From contig NZ_KZ819083.1 of NCBI RefSeq assembly GCF_003115855.1, positions 99,202 through 163,201 on the forward strand: a DNA stretch of 64,000 nt, written 5' to 3'. The DNA is from Brenneria corticis. Lineage in GTDB: Bacteria; Pseudomonadota; Gammaproteobacteria; Enterobacterales; Enterobacteriaceae. The notes under the pieces are model-generated. The model ran no database searches. It saw nothing but the letters and a program-made list of their open reading frames with translations, and was not told the origin of the DNA. Shown here piece after piece: positions 53,877 through 63,438 of the stretch (its first letter is position 1; each line of letters opens with the position of its first letter). The position numbers and the translations under genes were made by a program.

Positions 53877-54644
53877 TTACACCGGCTTGCCCTGGAAGAT
53901 GGGCACGGAGTCGAACAGGTAGCCATCAAACTCCGGCGCGTCCGCGTCGGAAATTTCCATCAGCGTATTTTTGACGTTTTCCAGATGTTGCCACATCGTC
54001 TGATAGGCGCCGGAAATATCCCGGCGGCGTAGCGCGGCAAGAATGGCCTGATGATCCGCCAGCCACTTCAGGCGGTAGCCATGTGTGCCCACATGGGTAT
54101 AGAGCTGTTGCCACAGGGCGTTATCGTCGCGGCACGCCCAAATGTGGCTGACCGTATCCAGCAGCATCTGATTTTGCGTCGCCCCGGCGATTTGCAGATG
54201 GAACATTTTATCGTAGTCGCCCCGATAGTCTTTTCCCACAATCGCCGTTTGTTCCTGCTCCAGCGTCCGCCGCAGGTTCTCGATGTCCGCGCGGGTGGCC
54301 ATACGGGCGGCGAAGGCGGCGATATTGCTTTCCAGCAACTGCCGCGCCTGAAGCATTTCAAACGCGCCGATATGGGATTTCTCACTGCGCGCGGCGTCGT
54401 TCTCATCGGGGATGCGCAGTACGTACACGCCGGAACCCTGACGAATATCCACCGTGCCTTCCAGCTCCAGCATCAGCAGCGCCTCACGGACAATGGTCCG
54501 GCTGACGCCATAGGTTTCCGCAATATTCCGCTCAGGAGGAAGACGCGATCCCACGGGATATTCTCCTGACCGAATTTTTTCCCGCAGATCGCCGCCTATT
54601 TCCTGATATTGCTTTTTGTCTTGTAGAACCACATCCTTCGCCAC
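53877..54644 (-). CDS. GntR-family (FadR/UxuR-like) regulator of the cellobiose PTS
   Basis: A 255-residue FCD-type GntR regulator. Winged helix: YPVGSRLPPERNIAETYGVS and RTIVREALLMLELEG. Effector domain: FEMLQARQLLESNIAAFAAR, WQHLENVKNTLMEIS and FDGYLFDS, close to UxuR/ExuR. A GTG start with GGGTGAAAG upstream is used. The operators seen in the divergent promoter (TTTGGCATACCA) resemble UxuR/ExuR sites (TGGTATACCA). Sits at the end of IIC-glucosidase-IIB. Confidence 0.88.
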   Translation of the reverse strand: MAKDVVLQDKKQYQEIGGDLREKIRSGEYPVGSRLPPERNIAETYGVSRTIVREALLMLELEGTVDIRQGSGVYVLRIPDENDAARSEKSHIGAFEMLQARQLLESNIAAFAARMATRADIENLRRTLEQEQTAIVGKDYRGDYDKMFHLQIAGATQNQMLLDTVSHIWACRDDNALWQQLYTHVGTHGYRLKWLADHQAILAALRRRDISGAYQTMWQHLENVKNTLMEISDADAPEFDGYLFDSVPIFQGKPV

Positions 54645-54700
54645 GCTTTCACCCTATTAGCCGGCCATCGCCCGATGTTAATCGCCCACGTCTGATGCGC

Positions 54701-55018
54701 CTAGTCTACCAAACTCAACGCCTGATCGAGCACTTTTCCCCCATTTAATGTGCCATAGGCGACAGAGTCGATAACTGCGATAGGGATGTGATAACCGTCC
54801 GTCAGTTTTTTGTTTTCACTCAGTTTAAACCGCACTTGCGGCCCCAGGAGCACGGCAATGATCTCATTGCCGTGCTCCTGAAGCTCATCGCGCAGCTCTT
54901 GTTCCGCAATGGCATAAATCTTGAAATCAAGCCCGCGGGCCGTCGCCTCCCGTTCCATTTTGGTCACCACCAGCGAAGTGGACATGCCAGCGGAACAAGC
55001 CAGTACAATTCGTTTCAT
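54701..55018 (-). CDS. PTS EIIB, lactose/cellobiose family
   Basis: A 105-residue EIIB with the phosphocysteine near the N-terminus in LACSAGMSTSLVV, followed by YAIAEQELRDELQEHGNEI and VLLGPQVRFKLSE. Takes phosphate from the divergent EIIA and passes it to sugar carried by EIIC. RBS GAGGTGCGG. Confidence 0.94.
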   Translation of the reverse strand: MKRIVLACSAGMSTSLVVTKMEREATARGLDFKIYAIAEQELRDELQEHGNEIIAVLLGPQVRFKLSENKKLTDGYHIPIAVIDSVAYGTLNGGKVLDQALSLVD

Positions 55019-55071
55019 AACCGCACCTCATTTTTATGGTGATATCCCGGGTTTTCTGGTGACACAGCGCG

Positions 55072-56508
55072 CTATTTATCCTCATCGTCCAGCGTGAGTT
55101 CCAGCGTTCTCGTTTCGCTTAGCCGGCGGAACCACCCGGCGGATTTTTTCGGTCGCCGCAGCCGATCCTGCTCCAGGTCGATCTCGATCAGGCCATAGCG
55201 GTTTTTAAACGCGTTCATTGGTGAAACGTTGTCGGTAAAGGCCCACAGCATATATCCCTGACAATTCGCCCCTTCCTCTCTGGCTTTCAGCGTCCAGTAC
55301 AAATGTTCGGCCACGAAGGCGATGCGGTAATCATCCTGAATCACCCCGCCGCCATCTTTGAACCGGGCTTCATCTTCCACGCCCATACCGTTTTCGGCGA
55401 CAAACCACGGCATATTGTTATATTCCCGCGTCATGCGCTGCGCCATGTCGTAGATGATTCTGGGGTTGATTTCCCAGCCGCGTGATTTATTCATCCTGCG
55501 GCCCGGTAATTCAAAGTGCTCGTAATAATACGCCGGGTGGAAAGGGGTGGTCTTATTCCACTCGCGGCTGGGGGCTTTGACCCGGTGGGGGTAGTACAGG
55601 TTGATCCCCACTTCATCCACGGTGTTGTCACGAATAATCGCCAGTTCCTGCGCCGTGTAATCCCACTGGACCTGATGTTGCGCCAATAACTCAATCAGCT
55701 CCGCCGGATATTCCCCTTTCAGCATCGGATCGAGGAAAACGCGGTTATAAAACAGGTCATACAGACGCGCGGCCTCGACATCGTGCGCCACACTGGAACG
55801 CGGATAGGTCACTTCCGGATTGAGGATTACGCCTATCGTACCGCCGTCCCGGTGATACCCTTGTTGGCGGAATAGCCGTACCACCTTGGCCGTCGCCAGA
55901 TTCTTATGATGGTTCCACTGCATCCAGGCGTGGGTGTTCTGTTCATAAGGGTAACGTAGCGCGTCCAGATAAACCCGGGTTTGCACCACAATCGGTTCAT
56001 TAAAGGTAAACCAGCGCTTCACCTTGCCCGCATAGCGGGCAAAAACGGCTTCGGCATACTGCACAAACCACTCCACCACCTGCTTCGACGTCCATCCCTG
56101 ATACTTTTCCAGCAGATAGGCCGGCAATTCGTAATGCTCCAGACAGAGCATGGGTTCAATCCCCTGCCGATGCAGCTCATCCAGCAGATTATCGACATAG
56201 GCGGCGTATTCCTCGTCCACGATCCCTTTTTCATAGTCCAGCATAAAGCGCGACCAGTTGATCGAAGTGCGGAAATGCGTCAGCCCGGCCTGCTTCATCA
56301 GGGCCACATCTTCGCGATAGCGGTTAAAAAAATCCGTGGCTTTTGCCGGACCGTAACCGTTGTGCCACACTTGGCGATCCTGTTTGTACCAGAGATCCAG
56401 ATAGGAATCTTGCCCCTCTTTTTTACCGCCCCACCCTTCGGTCTGCCAGGCGGAAGCGGCGGCGCCCAAAATAAAATCGGGCGGAATGGTTAATGAAACG
56501 TTGCTCAT
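55072..56508 (-). CDS. 6-phospho-beta-glucosidase, glycoside hydrolase family 1
   Basis: A 478-residue cytoplasmic GH1 enzyme that cleaves phosphorylated beta-glucosides (cellobiose, arbutin, salicin type) delivered by the PTS. Acid/base Glu in FTFNEPIVVQ, nucleophile Glu in FVAENGMGVED; N-terminal FILGAAASAWQTEG. Its start overlaps the EIIC stop (ATGA). Confidence 0.94.
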   Translation of the reverse strand: MSNVSLTIPPDFILGAAASAWQTEGWGGKKEGQDSYLDLWYKQDRQVWHNGYGPAKATDFFNRYREDVALMKQAGLTHFRTSINWSRFMLDYEKGIVDEEYAAYVDNLLDELHRQGIEPMLCLEHYELPAYLLEKYQGWTSKQVVEWFVQYAEAVFARYAGKVKRWFTFNEPIVVQTRVYLDALRYPYEQNTHAWMQWNHHKNLATAKVVRLFRQQGYHRDGGTIGVILNPEVTYPRSSVAHDVEAARLYDLFYNRVFLDPMLKGEYPAELIELLAQHQVQWDYTAQELAIIRDNTVDEVGINLYYPHRVKAPSREWNKTTPFHPAYYYEHFELPGRRMNKSRGWEINPRIIYDMAQRMTREYNNMPWFVAENGMGVEDEARFKDGGGVIQDDYRIAFVAEHLYWTLKAREEGANCQGYMLWAFTDNVSPMNAFKNRYGLIEIDLEQDRLRRPKKSAGWFRRLSETRTLELTLDDEDK

Positions 56509-57866
56509 GACCGACCTCTCTTATCGTCTGTGGTTTTTTCTGCCGCGGCCAGTTTTTCCGCTTCGAGTTGTACCAGATCGGCGCGACGGGAAGCCACTTT
56601 GACAAACGGCAGGTAAATCAGGGTGGCGACGATGATGCACACAATCTGCGTCGCCACCGCCCCCATCGAACCGGCGGTGGACAGCCAGGCGTTGACAATC
56701 GGCGGCGTGGTCCACGGCACCATCACCACCGCTTTGCCGGCAAATCCCATACTGGTGGCGAAATAACCGATGGTTCCGGTCACCAGCGGAGTGATAATGA
56801 AAGGAATGGCCAGAATCGGATTGAGCATAATTGGCATGCCAAAAATAACCGGCTCATTGATATTGAACACGCAGGGACCGAAGGAAATTTTGGCGATCTC
56901 TTTCATCTCTTTGCGTTTTGAGGCAATCATCACCGCCAGCAGCAGGCCGATGGTCAACCCGGAACCACCGATGCTCATATACACATCCCAGAACGGCATG
57001 GTAATGATGTTCGGGATCTCCAGCCCCTGTTCAAAGGCGGTCATATTGACGGCAATCGCCCCCAGCAGCAGCGGTTCGCGAATTGGTTTAATCATCTGAT
57101 TGCCGTGAATGCCGATCACCCAGAACAGCTGCGCGACAAACATCAGCACCAGCAAGCCGGGCAAGCTCTGCACCACTGATTCCAGCGGTTGTTGCACCAC
57201 CTGATACACCGCGTCATACAGATACATCCCGGTGATGCGATGGAAGACAAAGCCGAAAGTGGCGATGGCGACCACGGTAATGATCGACGGGAACAGCGCC
57301 GAGAACGAGGCGGAAACGTTAGGCGGTACGCTGTCCGGCATTTTAATGCGCAACCATTCCACCCGCTCCAGTTGGGTGTACATTTCTACCGATAGAATGG
57401 CGATAAACATGCCTAGAAACAGGCTCTTGGTATCGGAGAACTGTTTGGCCAGCACGTCTTTGACCACCTGCATCTCGCCGTCCACCGCCATTTCGATAGT
57501 AGTGGGCGTCACGGCGATAAAGCAAATCACCGCCAGCAGACCGGGAAACAGACTGCGCGAACCGTTAATCCGTCCCAGTTCAATACCGATCAGAAATACC
57601 GCGCCGATGGTCAGAAAGCTCAGCGTGGCGTAGTTAATGCCGCTCATGATCGGCTTTAATTCCGCTAAAAACGAAAACATGGCAAAACTTGCCAGACCGT
57701 TTTTAGGATCGAGCACCATGTTGGAAATCAGCACGGAAAAAGCGCCGACGATAATCACCGGCATCAGCGTAATAAAGGATGCCTTAATTGCCATAATATA
57801 GCGCAGGCTATTAAATTTATTGGCAAAGGATCCTAATGAATCAATCAGTTGATCCTTGAATGACAT
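56505..57866 (-). CDS. PTS EIIC, lactose/cellobiose family
   Basis: A 453-residue membrane permease subunit of the cellobiose type with about ten hydrophobic segments; FWVIGIHGNQMIKPI (substrate-binding region) and FNINEPVIFGMPIMLNP (Glu motif) are seen. Start 57866 has AAAGGGTGG upstream. First gene of the minus-strand operon EIIC, glucosidase, EIIB, GntR regulator. Confidence 0.94.
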   Translation of the reverse strand: MSFKDQLIDSLGSFANKFNSLRYIMAIKASFITLMPVIIVGAFSVLISNMVLDPKNGLASFAMFSFLAELKPIMSGINYATLSFLTIGAVFLIGIELGRINGSRSLFPGLLAVICFIAVTPTTIEMAVDGEMQVVKDVLAKQFSDTKSLFLGMFIAILSVEMYTQLERVEWLRIKMPDSVPPNVSASFSALFPSIITVVAIATFGFVFHRITGMYLYDAVYQVVQQPLESVVQSLPGLLVLMFVAQLFWVIGIHGNQMIKPIREPLLLGAIAVNMTAFEQGLEIPNIITMPFWDVYMSIGGSGLTIGLLLAVMIASKRKEMKEIAKISFGPCVFNINEPVIFGMPIMLNPILAIPFIITPLVTGTIGYFATSMGFAGKAVVMVPWTTPPIVNAWLSTAGSMGAVATQIVCIIVATLIYLPFVKVASRRADLVQLEAEKLAAAEKTTDDKRGRS

Positions 57867-57962
57867 AACACCACCCTTTAATCGTCGTGTTTTTATGTCG
57901 AGTTTGAAAAACCCGCAGATGGCCGTTACGCACAGAGTCAATTCAAGTACGGCGCTTTGGCG

Positions 57963-57976
57963 TTTGGCATACCAAA
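57963..57976. promoter_or_regulatory. GntR-type operator 1 of the cellobiose PTS
   Basis: TTTGGCATACCAAA, a near palindrome, in the 238-base divergent promoter, about 95 bases upstream of the EIIC start. Same core as operator 2. Confidence 0.75.
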
Positions 57977-58056
57977 AATCGTTCATAACGAAATTATTTT
58001 CTGTGACATCATTCTCACAAGGCAATATTAGAATTCCAATATGCTGCCAAATATGA

Positions 58057-58070
58057 TTTTTGGCATACCA
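58057..58070. promoter_or_regulatory. GntR-type operator 2 of the cellobiose PTS
   Basis: TTTTGGCATACCA, 35 bases upstream of the EIIA start. The shared core TGGCATACCA in both sites and their similarity to UxuR/ExuR operators support binding by the local GntR protein. Confidence 0.75.
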
Positions 58071-58104
58071 CTAAAATATTACCGCACACCATGAGGAGGT
58101 TTTC

Positions 58105-58452
58105 ATGACCCAGGACAGCGGGAAAGCGTGGATGATTGACATGGAGCAAACGGTCATGGAACTGCTGATTAACGCCGGCGAGGCGCGTTCAAATGCCATG
58201 ATGGCCATCCAGGCCTCCCGCCAGCGGGATTGGCGGCAGGCGGATGATTTACTCGCCGCCTCGCGGGAAGCGGCCCGGGCGGCGCACCGCGTTCAGACGC
58301 AGCTTATCGGGCTGGATGAGGGGGAAGGAAAAGTACCGGTTAACCTGATTATGGTTCATGCGCAGGATCATCTGATGACCGCCATGCTATGCCACGATCT
58401 GGCGGAAGAGATTGTGCTGCTGCGGCGTGAAATGTTCGCCCGCCCTGGCTGA
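58105..58452 (+). CDS. PTS EIIA, lactose/cellobiose family
   Basis: A 115-residue helical EIIA. The phosphorylated His is in NLIMVHAQDHLMTAM; MELLINAGEARSNAMMAI is typical of the N-terminal half. RBS GAGGAGG. Unusually it is transcribed divergently from the EIIC-EIIB operon instead of with it. Confidence 0.93.
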   Translation: MTQDSGKAWMIDMEQTVMELLINAGEARSNAMMAIQASRQRDWRQADDLLAASREAARAAHRVQTQLIGLDEGEGKVPVNLIMVHAQDHLMTAMLCHDLAEEIVLLRREMFARPG

Positions 58453-58511
58453 CGGACCGCGGCTGCAAGCGCGCTATATTAGGGATGTTGACGTCAAATA
58501 AATATGCTGGG

Positions 58512-58877
58512 TTACCGAGGGTCGTAGGTCTGGGATGGCGGCGGGTTTTTCGCCGTCGCTTCGGCGGTGGCGGGATCGTACTCGACCGCGCCCAGCAGGG
58601 CATCGAGCAGGCCGGGAAAGCGCGCGTCCAGATCCTCGCGGCGCAGCGACAGCAGATTCTCGCGCCCGTAGGGACGCTGCCAGATCACGCCGCTGTCGCG
58701 CAGCACCCGCCAGTGGTGAGTCAGGGTTGACTTAGAGATACCCTGCAGCACCGAGCCGCAGGAGTATTCGCCGCCGTCGGCCAGCACCCGCAGTACGGCG
58801 AGGCGTAGCGGGTTACCTAGCGCGGTAAGCACATTTTCCAGGCGAATCTGGTCGCGATCGGGGTGGTTGGCAATCAT
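58512..58877 (-). CDS. ArsR-family helix-turn-helix regulator
   Basis: A 121-residue winged-helix protein: LENVLTALGNPLRLAVLRVL, CGSVLQGISKSTLTHHWRVL and SGVIWQRPYGRENLLSLRR. It lacks an obvious cysteine metal site (one Cys, in YSCGSV). The start could be ATG 58877, with a weak ribosome site, or GTG 58916. Between EIIA and lysA; target unknown. Confidence 0.8.
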   Translation of the reverse strand: MIANHPDRDQIRLENVLTALGNPLRLAVLRVLADGGEYSCGSVLQGISKSTLTHHWRVLRDSGVIWQRPYGRENLLSLRREDLDARFPGLLDALLGAVEYDPATAEATAKNPPPSQTYDPR

Positions 58878-58940
58878 TTCAGCACGGTATCCAATAGTAC
58901 GAGGAGTGTCAAACACTCCCCGGTTGAGGGCAAAGCGTTT

Positions 58941-60203
58941 TTAAACCAATTCCAGCGCCAGCAGTTCTTCCAGCGTCTGGCGGCGGCGGATCAGCCGCGG
59001 TTTTCCCTGTTCGAACAACACTTCCGGCAGCAGCGGACGGCTATTGTAGTTGGAGGACATGGACGCCCCGTAAGCGCCGGTATCGTGGAACACCAGATAA
59101 TCCCCCACCTGCGCCTGCGGCAGCGCGATGGTTTCCACGCCGCCTCCCGCCTGCTGGGTAAAGACATCGCCGGATTCGCACAGCGGCCCGGCAATCACGC
59201 TGTCGCGCAGCGGCGCCTGACCGATATCGCGGCCGTCCCCCGGCAGCAGGGATATATGGTGATAGCTGCCGTACATCGCCGGACGCATCAGGTCGTTGAA
59301 ACCGGCGTCCACCAGCACAAAGTGACGGCCGCCCATATCCTTCACCGCGCGCACTTCCGCCACCAGCACGCCGGATTCGGCCACCAGAAAGCGTCCCGGC
59401 TCGATTTCCAGCGTCACCGGATGCCCCAGATGGGCGGCGATTTTCTCGCGGGCGGCATTCCACAGCCCGTAGTAATGTTCGGTATTAATGGATTCTTCGC
59501 CGTCGCGGTAGGGAATGGATAAGCCGCCGCCGGCCGAGATCGCCTCAATATCGTGGCCCAGCGCGATCACCTGACGCACCATGGCGTCGCACACCTGTTC
59601 CAGATGGCCGTAATCCACCCCGGAACCGATATGCATATGTATGCCCACCAGCTTCAGCTGGTAACGCCGGATCTGCGCCAGCGCCTGCGGCAGATCGCCG
59701 TACCAGATGCCGTGCTTGCTGTTCTCGCCGCCGGTATTGGTTTTCTGGCTATGGCCGTGGCCGAAACCGGGGTTGACCCGCAGCCACACCGCATGCCCCG
59801 GCGACTCGCGGCCCAGCTGTTCCAGCATATCCACCGACCCCGCGTTGACCGGGATCTTCAGCTCCGTCACCCGCTGTAATGTCGGACGATCCAGCAGGTC
59901 GGCGGTAAAGACGATCTCATGATCGTCGGTGCCCGGCACAAAACCCGCCACCAGCGCGCGCTCAATCTCCCCCAGCGATACCGAATCCACCTTGACGCCC
60001 TGCTGACGCATCAGGCGCAAAATATGCGTATTGGAACAGGCCTTCTGCGCAAAGCGAATGGTATCGAAGCGGCGCAGCCTGGCGATACGCTCGATGATGG
60101 TTTGCGCATCATACGCCCACACCGGGCAGCCGAAGCGCGCCGGCAGTTCGCGCAGGCTTTGCGCGTTGAGCGCGTGCGTGGCGTCATTCAAATCGTGCGG
60201 CAT
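58941..60203 (-). CDS. lysA: Diaminopimelate decarboxylase
   Basis: A 420-residue PLP enzyme converting meso-diaminopimelate to lysine, the last step of lysine synthesis. PLP-binding Lys in FAQKACSNTHILRLM; GIHMHIGSG, EPGRFLVAESG, VDAGFNDLMRPAMYG and PLCESGDVF are present. Divergent from lysR, which activates it in E. coli. Confidence 0.97.
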   Translation of the reverse strand: MPHDLNDATHALNAQSLRELPARFGCPVWAYDAQTIIERIARLRRFDTIRFAQKACSNTHILRLMRQQGVKVDSVSLGEIERALVAGFVPGTDDHEIVFTADLLDRPTLQRVTELKIPVNAGSVDMLEQLGRESPGHAVWLRVNPGFGHGHSQKTNTGGENSKHGIWYGDLPQALAQIRRYQLKLVGIHMHIGSGVDYGHLEQVCDAMVRQVIALGHDIEAISAGGGLSIPYRDGEESINTEHYYGLWNAAREKIAAHLGHPVTLEIEPGRFLVAESGVLVAEVRAVKDMGGRHFVLVDAGFNDLMRPAMYGSYHHISLLPGDGRDIGQAPLRDSVIAGPLCESGDVFTQQAGGGVETIALPQAQVGDYLVFHDTGAYGASMSSNYNSRPLLPEVLFEQGKPRLIRRRQTLEELLALELV

Positions 60204-60338
60204 AACGTTTACCTGAAGCAAAAAATGACCATTTAGCGAATGTTTGTATTATGCCGATGGCCCGTTTGGTAATAAAATATCCATATATGGTTACTCTATT
60301 CATTTTTGATATACCAGGTTACCCAAACAGGATCCACG

Positions 60339-61262
60339 ATGGCGGCCGTATCACTGAGACATATCGAGATTTTCCATGCGGTAATGACCACCGGCAATCT
60401 GACGGAGGCCGCCGCGCTGCTGAACACCTCGCAGCCGACGGTGAGCCGCGAACTGGCGCGGTTTGAAAAACTGATTCAGATGACGCTGTTCGAACGCCAG
60501 CGCGGACGGCTTTATCCCACCGCGCAGGGTCTACAGCTATTTGAGGAAGTGCAGCGCTCCTATTACGGGCTGGAGCGGATTATCAACGCCGCGGGCGATA
60601 TCCGCCGTTTTCAGCAGGCGCAGCTATCGGTCGCCTGTCTGCCGGTATTTTCCCAATCGCTGCTGCCGGAAGTCTGTAAACCGCTGCTTAGCCGCTATCC
60701 GTCGCTTAATCTGCACATCATCCCGCAGGAGTCGCCGCTGCTGGAGGAGTGGCTCTCCGCCCAGCGCCACGATCTGGGGCTGACCGAAAACAGCGTTACC
60801 CCGGCCGGGACCGAACGTCAGACCCTGATGATGCTTAATGAAGTGTGCGTCCTGCCGGCCCGCCATCCTCTGGCGGCTAAAAATGTGCTCACCCCAACCG
60901 ATTTCGCCGCGGAACCTTTTATCAGCCTGTCGAGCGCCGATAGCTATCGTCAATTGTTGGATAAGTTGTTTCAGGAGGAAGGCGTCGCTCGTCAAATGGT
61001 ACTGGAAACCCACAGCGCGGCGTCGGTGTGCGCCATGGTGCGCGCCGGCGCCGGCGTCTCCATCGTCAATCCGCTGACCGCGCTGGACTACGCCGCCTCA
61101 GGTGTGGTGGTGCGCGCGTTCAGTATCGAGGTGCCCTTTACCGTCAGCCTGATTCGCCCGCTGCACCGCCCAGCATCGGCGCTGGTGGATACCTTTATCG
61201 CCGAGCTGAAACGGTATGCGCAAAGCGTGCCCGAGCGCCTGCGGCAGGTGTTGCGGCCTTAG
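60339..61262 (+). CDS. lysR: LysR, activator of lysA
   Basis: A 307-residue LysR-type regulator (E. coli LysR 311 aa): VSLRHIEIFHAVMTTGNLTE, LLNTSQPTVSRELARFEKL, VCAMVRAGAGVSIVNPLTAL. It responds to diaminopimelate and lysine. Start 60339 has AGGATCC upstream. The 135-base AT-rich region shared with lysA contains its binding site. Confidence 0.95.
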   Translation: MAAVSLRHIEIFHAVMTTGNLTEAAALLNTSQPTVSRELARFEKLIQMTLFERQRGRLYPTAQGLQLFEEVQRSYYGLERIINAAGDIRRFQQAQLSVACLPVFSQSLLPEVCKPLLSRYPSLNLHIIPQESPLLEEWLSAQRHDLGLTENSVTPAGTERQTLMMLNEVCVLPARHPLAAKNVLTPTDFAAEPFISLSSADSYRQLLDKLFQEEGVARQMVLETHSAASVCAMVRAGAGVSIVNPLTALDYAASGVVVRAFSIEVPFTVSLIRPLHRPASALVDTFIAELKRYAQSVPERLRQVLRP

Positions 61263-61312
61263 CCGTAATGCGGCAAGCCTACTGCTCCATGTTAATTAAT
61301 ATATAAACAAGC

Positions 61313-61341
61313 GTTGCGCATCACGCAACAACCGATATAAT
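61313..61341 (+). promoter_or_regulatory. higBA promoter and palindromic operator
   Basis: A -35-like TTGCGC (61314-61319) and a consensus -10 TATAAT (61336-61341), 16 bases apart. The palindrome GTTGCG-CATCA-CGCAAC (61313-61329) overlaps the -35, suitable for autorepression by HigA. Confidence 0.7.
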
Positions 61342-61373
61342 GTTTCGCAGGCGCGGGAGCAGGAAAGCTATTA

Positions 61374-61652
61374 ATGATTAAAAGTTTCAAGCACAAAGGG
61401 TTGCGTCAGTTCTTCGAAAAAGGCTCCACTTCAGGAATAGACGCAAAACAGGCGGGGAAAATCAGGCTTCGTCTCGCGGTCATTGATGCAGCGGAAGAGA
61501 TAAAGGATATTGACCGCCCTGGCTACAGTCTCCACCCGTTAACCGGGGACAAAAAAGGGCAATGGTCCATAACAGTTACAGGGAACTGGCGCATTACATT
61601 TGAATTTATCGATGGGAATGCCTATATCGTTAATTATGAGGATTACCACTGA
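61374..61652 (+). CDS. higB: HigB-type toxin (RelE superfamily)
   Basis: A 92-residue mRNA interferase-like toxin: MIKSFKHKGLRQFFEKGST, PGYSLHPLTGDKKGQWSITV and NWRITFEFIDGNAYIVNYED are the HigB signature. Precedes its antitoxin and overlaps it by one base. Confidence 0.93.
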   Translation: MIKSFKHKGLRQFFEKGSTSGIDAKQAGKIRLRLAVIDAAEEIKDIDRPGYSLHPLTGDKKGQWSITVTGNWRITFEFIDGNAYIVNYEDYH

Positions 61653-61936
61653 TGACTATGCATAATCCCCCGCATCCGGGGGAAATCATTGCCGAAACCC
61701 TAGAAGAATTGGGCGTAGGCATCAGAGAACTAGCCAGGGCGCTCGGTGTAGCGCCTTCTACCGTGCAACGTCTTGTTGCGGGCAATGCCGCTATCAGTCC
61801 CGAAATGGCAGTGAAGCTATCCACCGTTCTGGGTAGTTCGGCGAAGTTTTGGCTAAACCTTCAGGACAATTACAGTCTTTGGATAGCTCAGCAGACCGTT
61901 GACACGTCAACCTTGCGCAAACTTGTTGCGGCATGA
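61652..61936 (+). CDS. higA: HigA-type antitoxin
   Basis: A 94-residue Xre-family protein: NPPHPGEIIAETLEELGVGI, RELARALGVAPSTVQRLVAG and VLGSSAKFWLNLQDNYSLW, the standard HigA form. Its start overlaps the higB stop (TGATG). Inserted between lysR and dusA. Confidence 0.94.
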   Translation: MTMHNPPHPGEIIAETLEELGVGIRELARALGVAPSTVQRLVAGNAAISPEMAVKLSTVLGSSAKFWLNLQDNYSLWIAQQTVDTSTLRKLVAA

Positions 61937-62171
61937 TACGAGGCCACTACGCTGGCCTTCATGTAATTACAGAATGCACTAAAATTTCTTTTATCTGTTT
62001 GCCGAATCTTTTATTTTCACGGTAAACGTACTTACCCTTTTCTTTCACGCCGACAGTACAACGGTGCCATCGGCGCGCTAACCCATCTCTATGCTATAGT
62101 ATGCCATATTAATTTTTTCGCTTTTCAGGTCCCCATAAATATGGGGGCTGACAAAGCGTCAATACGCCAAA

Positions 62172-63221
62172 ATGATAAAAATGCACGAAAATATAGCCAC
62201 GGAAAAATCAGTAAAAACAAGCATAAACACTGATAACCCGCAGAAATACCCCCCTCACCGCTTCTCCGTCGCGCCGATGCTCGACTGGACGGATCGCCAC
62301 TGCCGTTATTTTCTGCGTCAGTTGACCCGCAACGCTCTGCTGTATACCGAAATGGTCACCACCGGCGCCATTATTCACGGCAAAGGGGATTATCTGGCCT
62401 ACAGCGAGGAAGAGCATCCGCTGGCGCTGCAGCTGGGGGGCAGCGCTCCCGAGGCGCTGGCGCACTGCGCGCAACTGGCGGAACAGCGCGGCTATGACGA
62501 GGTGAACCTGAATGTCGGCTGTCCGTCCGATCGGGTGCAAAACGGCCGTTTCGGCGCCTGTCTGATGGGGGAAGCCGCGCTGGTGGCGGACTGCGTCAAG
62601 GCGATGAAAGATCGGGTCGCCATCCCGGTGACGGTGAAAACCCGCATCGGCATTGACGATCGCGACAGCTATGAATTTCTGTGCGACTTTATCCACACCG
62701 TCGCCGAACGCGGCGGCTGCGACACCTTTATCGTGCATGCGCGCAAAGCCTGGCTCTCCGGCCTGAGCCCGAAAGAGAACCGCGAAATTCCGCCGTTGGA
62801 TTACCCGCGGGTTTATCAACTGAAACGCGACTTTCCCGCGCTGACTATCGCCATTAACGGCGGCGTCAAAACGCTGGAAGAAGCCAAAATCCACCTGCAA
62901 CATCTGGACGGCGTGATGATGGGGCGCGAAGCCTACCACAACCCCGGCCTCCTGGCGCAGGTGGATGCTGAACTGTTCGGCGCGCCGGCCGCCGGCCCGG
63001 ATCTGGTCGCGGCGGTCCAGGCCATGTATCCCTATATCGAGCGCGAATTATCCCAAGGCGCAGCGCTGGGCCATATCACCCGCCATATGCTGGGCCTGTT
63101 TCAGGGTGTGACCGGCGCGCGCCAGTGGCGGCGCTACCTGAGTGAAAACGCGCACAAACCGGGGGCGGATGCCGCCGTGGTTGAGCAAGCGCTGGCGCTG
63201 GTTAACCATTCCACACGCTGA
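62172..63221 (+). CDS. dusA: tRNA-dihydrouridine(20/20a) synthase
   Basis: A 349-residue FMN enzyme reducing U20 and U20a in tRNA. Landmarks: FSVAPMLDWTDRHCRYFLR, NLNVGCPSDRVQNGRFGACL with the catalytic Cys, VHARKAWLSGLSPKENR and GVMMGREAYHNP. The first 20-30 residues are variable; 62172 and 62181 are both possible starts, with no strong ribosome site. A small hairpin (CCCCATAAATATGGGG) lies upstream near 62131. Followed by pspG as in E. coli. Confidence 0.95.
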   Translation: MIKMHENIATEKSVKTSINTDNPQKYPPHRFSVAPMLDWTDRHCRYFLRQLTRNALLYTEMVTTGAIIHGKGDYLAYSEEEHPLALQLGGSAPEALAHCAQLAEQRGYDEVNLNVGCPSDRVQNGRFGACLMGEAALVADCVKAMKDRVAIPVTVKTRIGIDDRDSYEFLCDFIHTVAERGGCDTFIVHARKAWLSGLSPKENREIPPLDYPRVYQLKRDFPALTIAINGGVKTLEEAKIHLQHLDGVMMGREAYHNPGLLAQVDAELFGAPAAGPDLVAAVQAMYPYIERELSQGAALGHITRHMLGLFQGVTGARQWRRYLSENAHKPGADAAVVEQALALVNHSTR

Positions 63222-63311
63222 AAAGACCAATAGTTAGTCTTTTTGACTAACACCAAACACATCCTTCTTTATCTGCTGCTGATAAATCAGTGAGTTATCA
63301 GCAACACAACC

Positions 63312-63326
63312 TGGCACGATTCTTGT
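63312..63326 (+). promoter_or_regulatory. Sigma-54 promoter of pspG
   Basis: TGGCACGATTCTTGT fits the -24/-12 pattern (GG, ten bases, G-pyrimidine). It lies about 110 bases before pspG, which in E. coli is transcribed by sigma-54 with PspF. Confidence 0.8.
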
Positions 63327-63438
63327 TATACCTTATGGCATAACCTTGATGCGGCAACCGACGACAATCACGCCACCGTTGCCGATACATCAGGATTAAT
63401 CCCGTGCACAGCACATTCAGCCGCAACAGGAGCGCACC

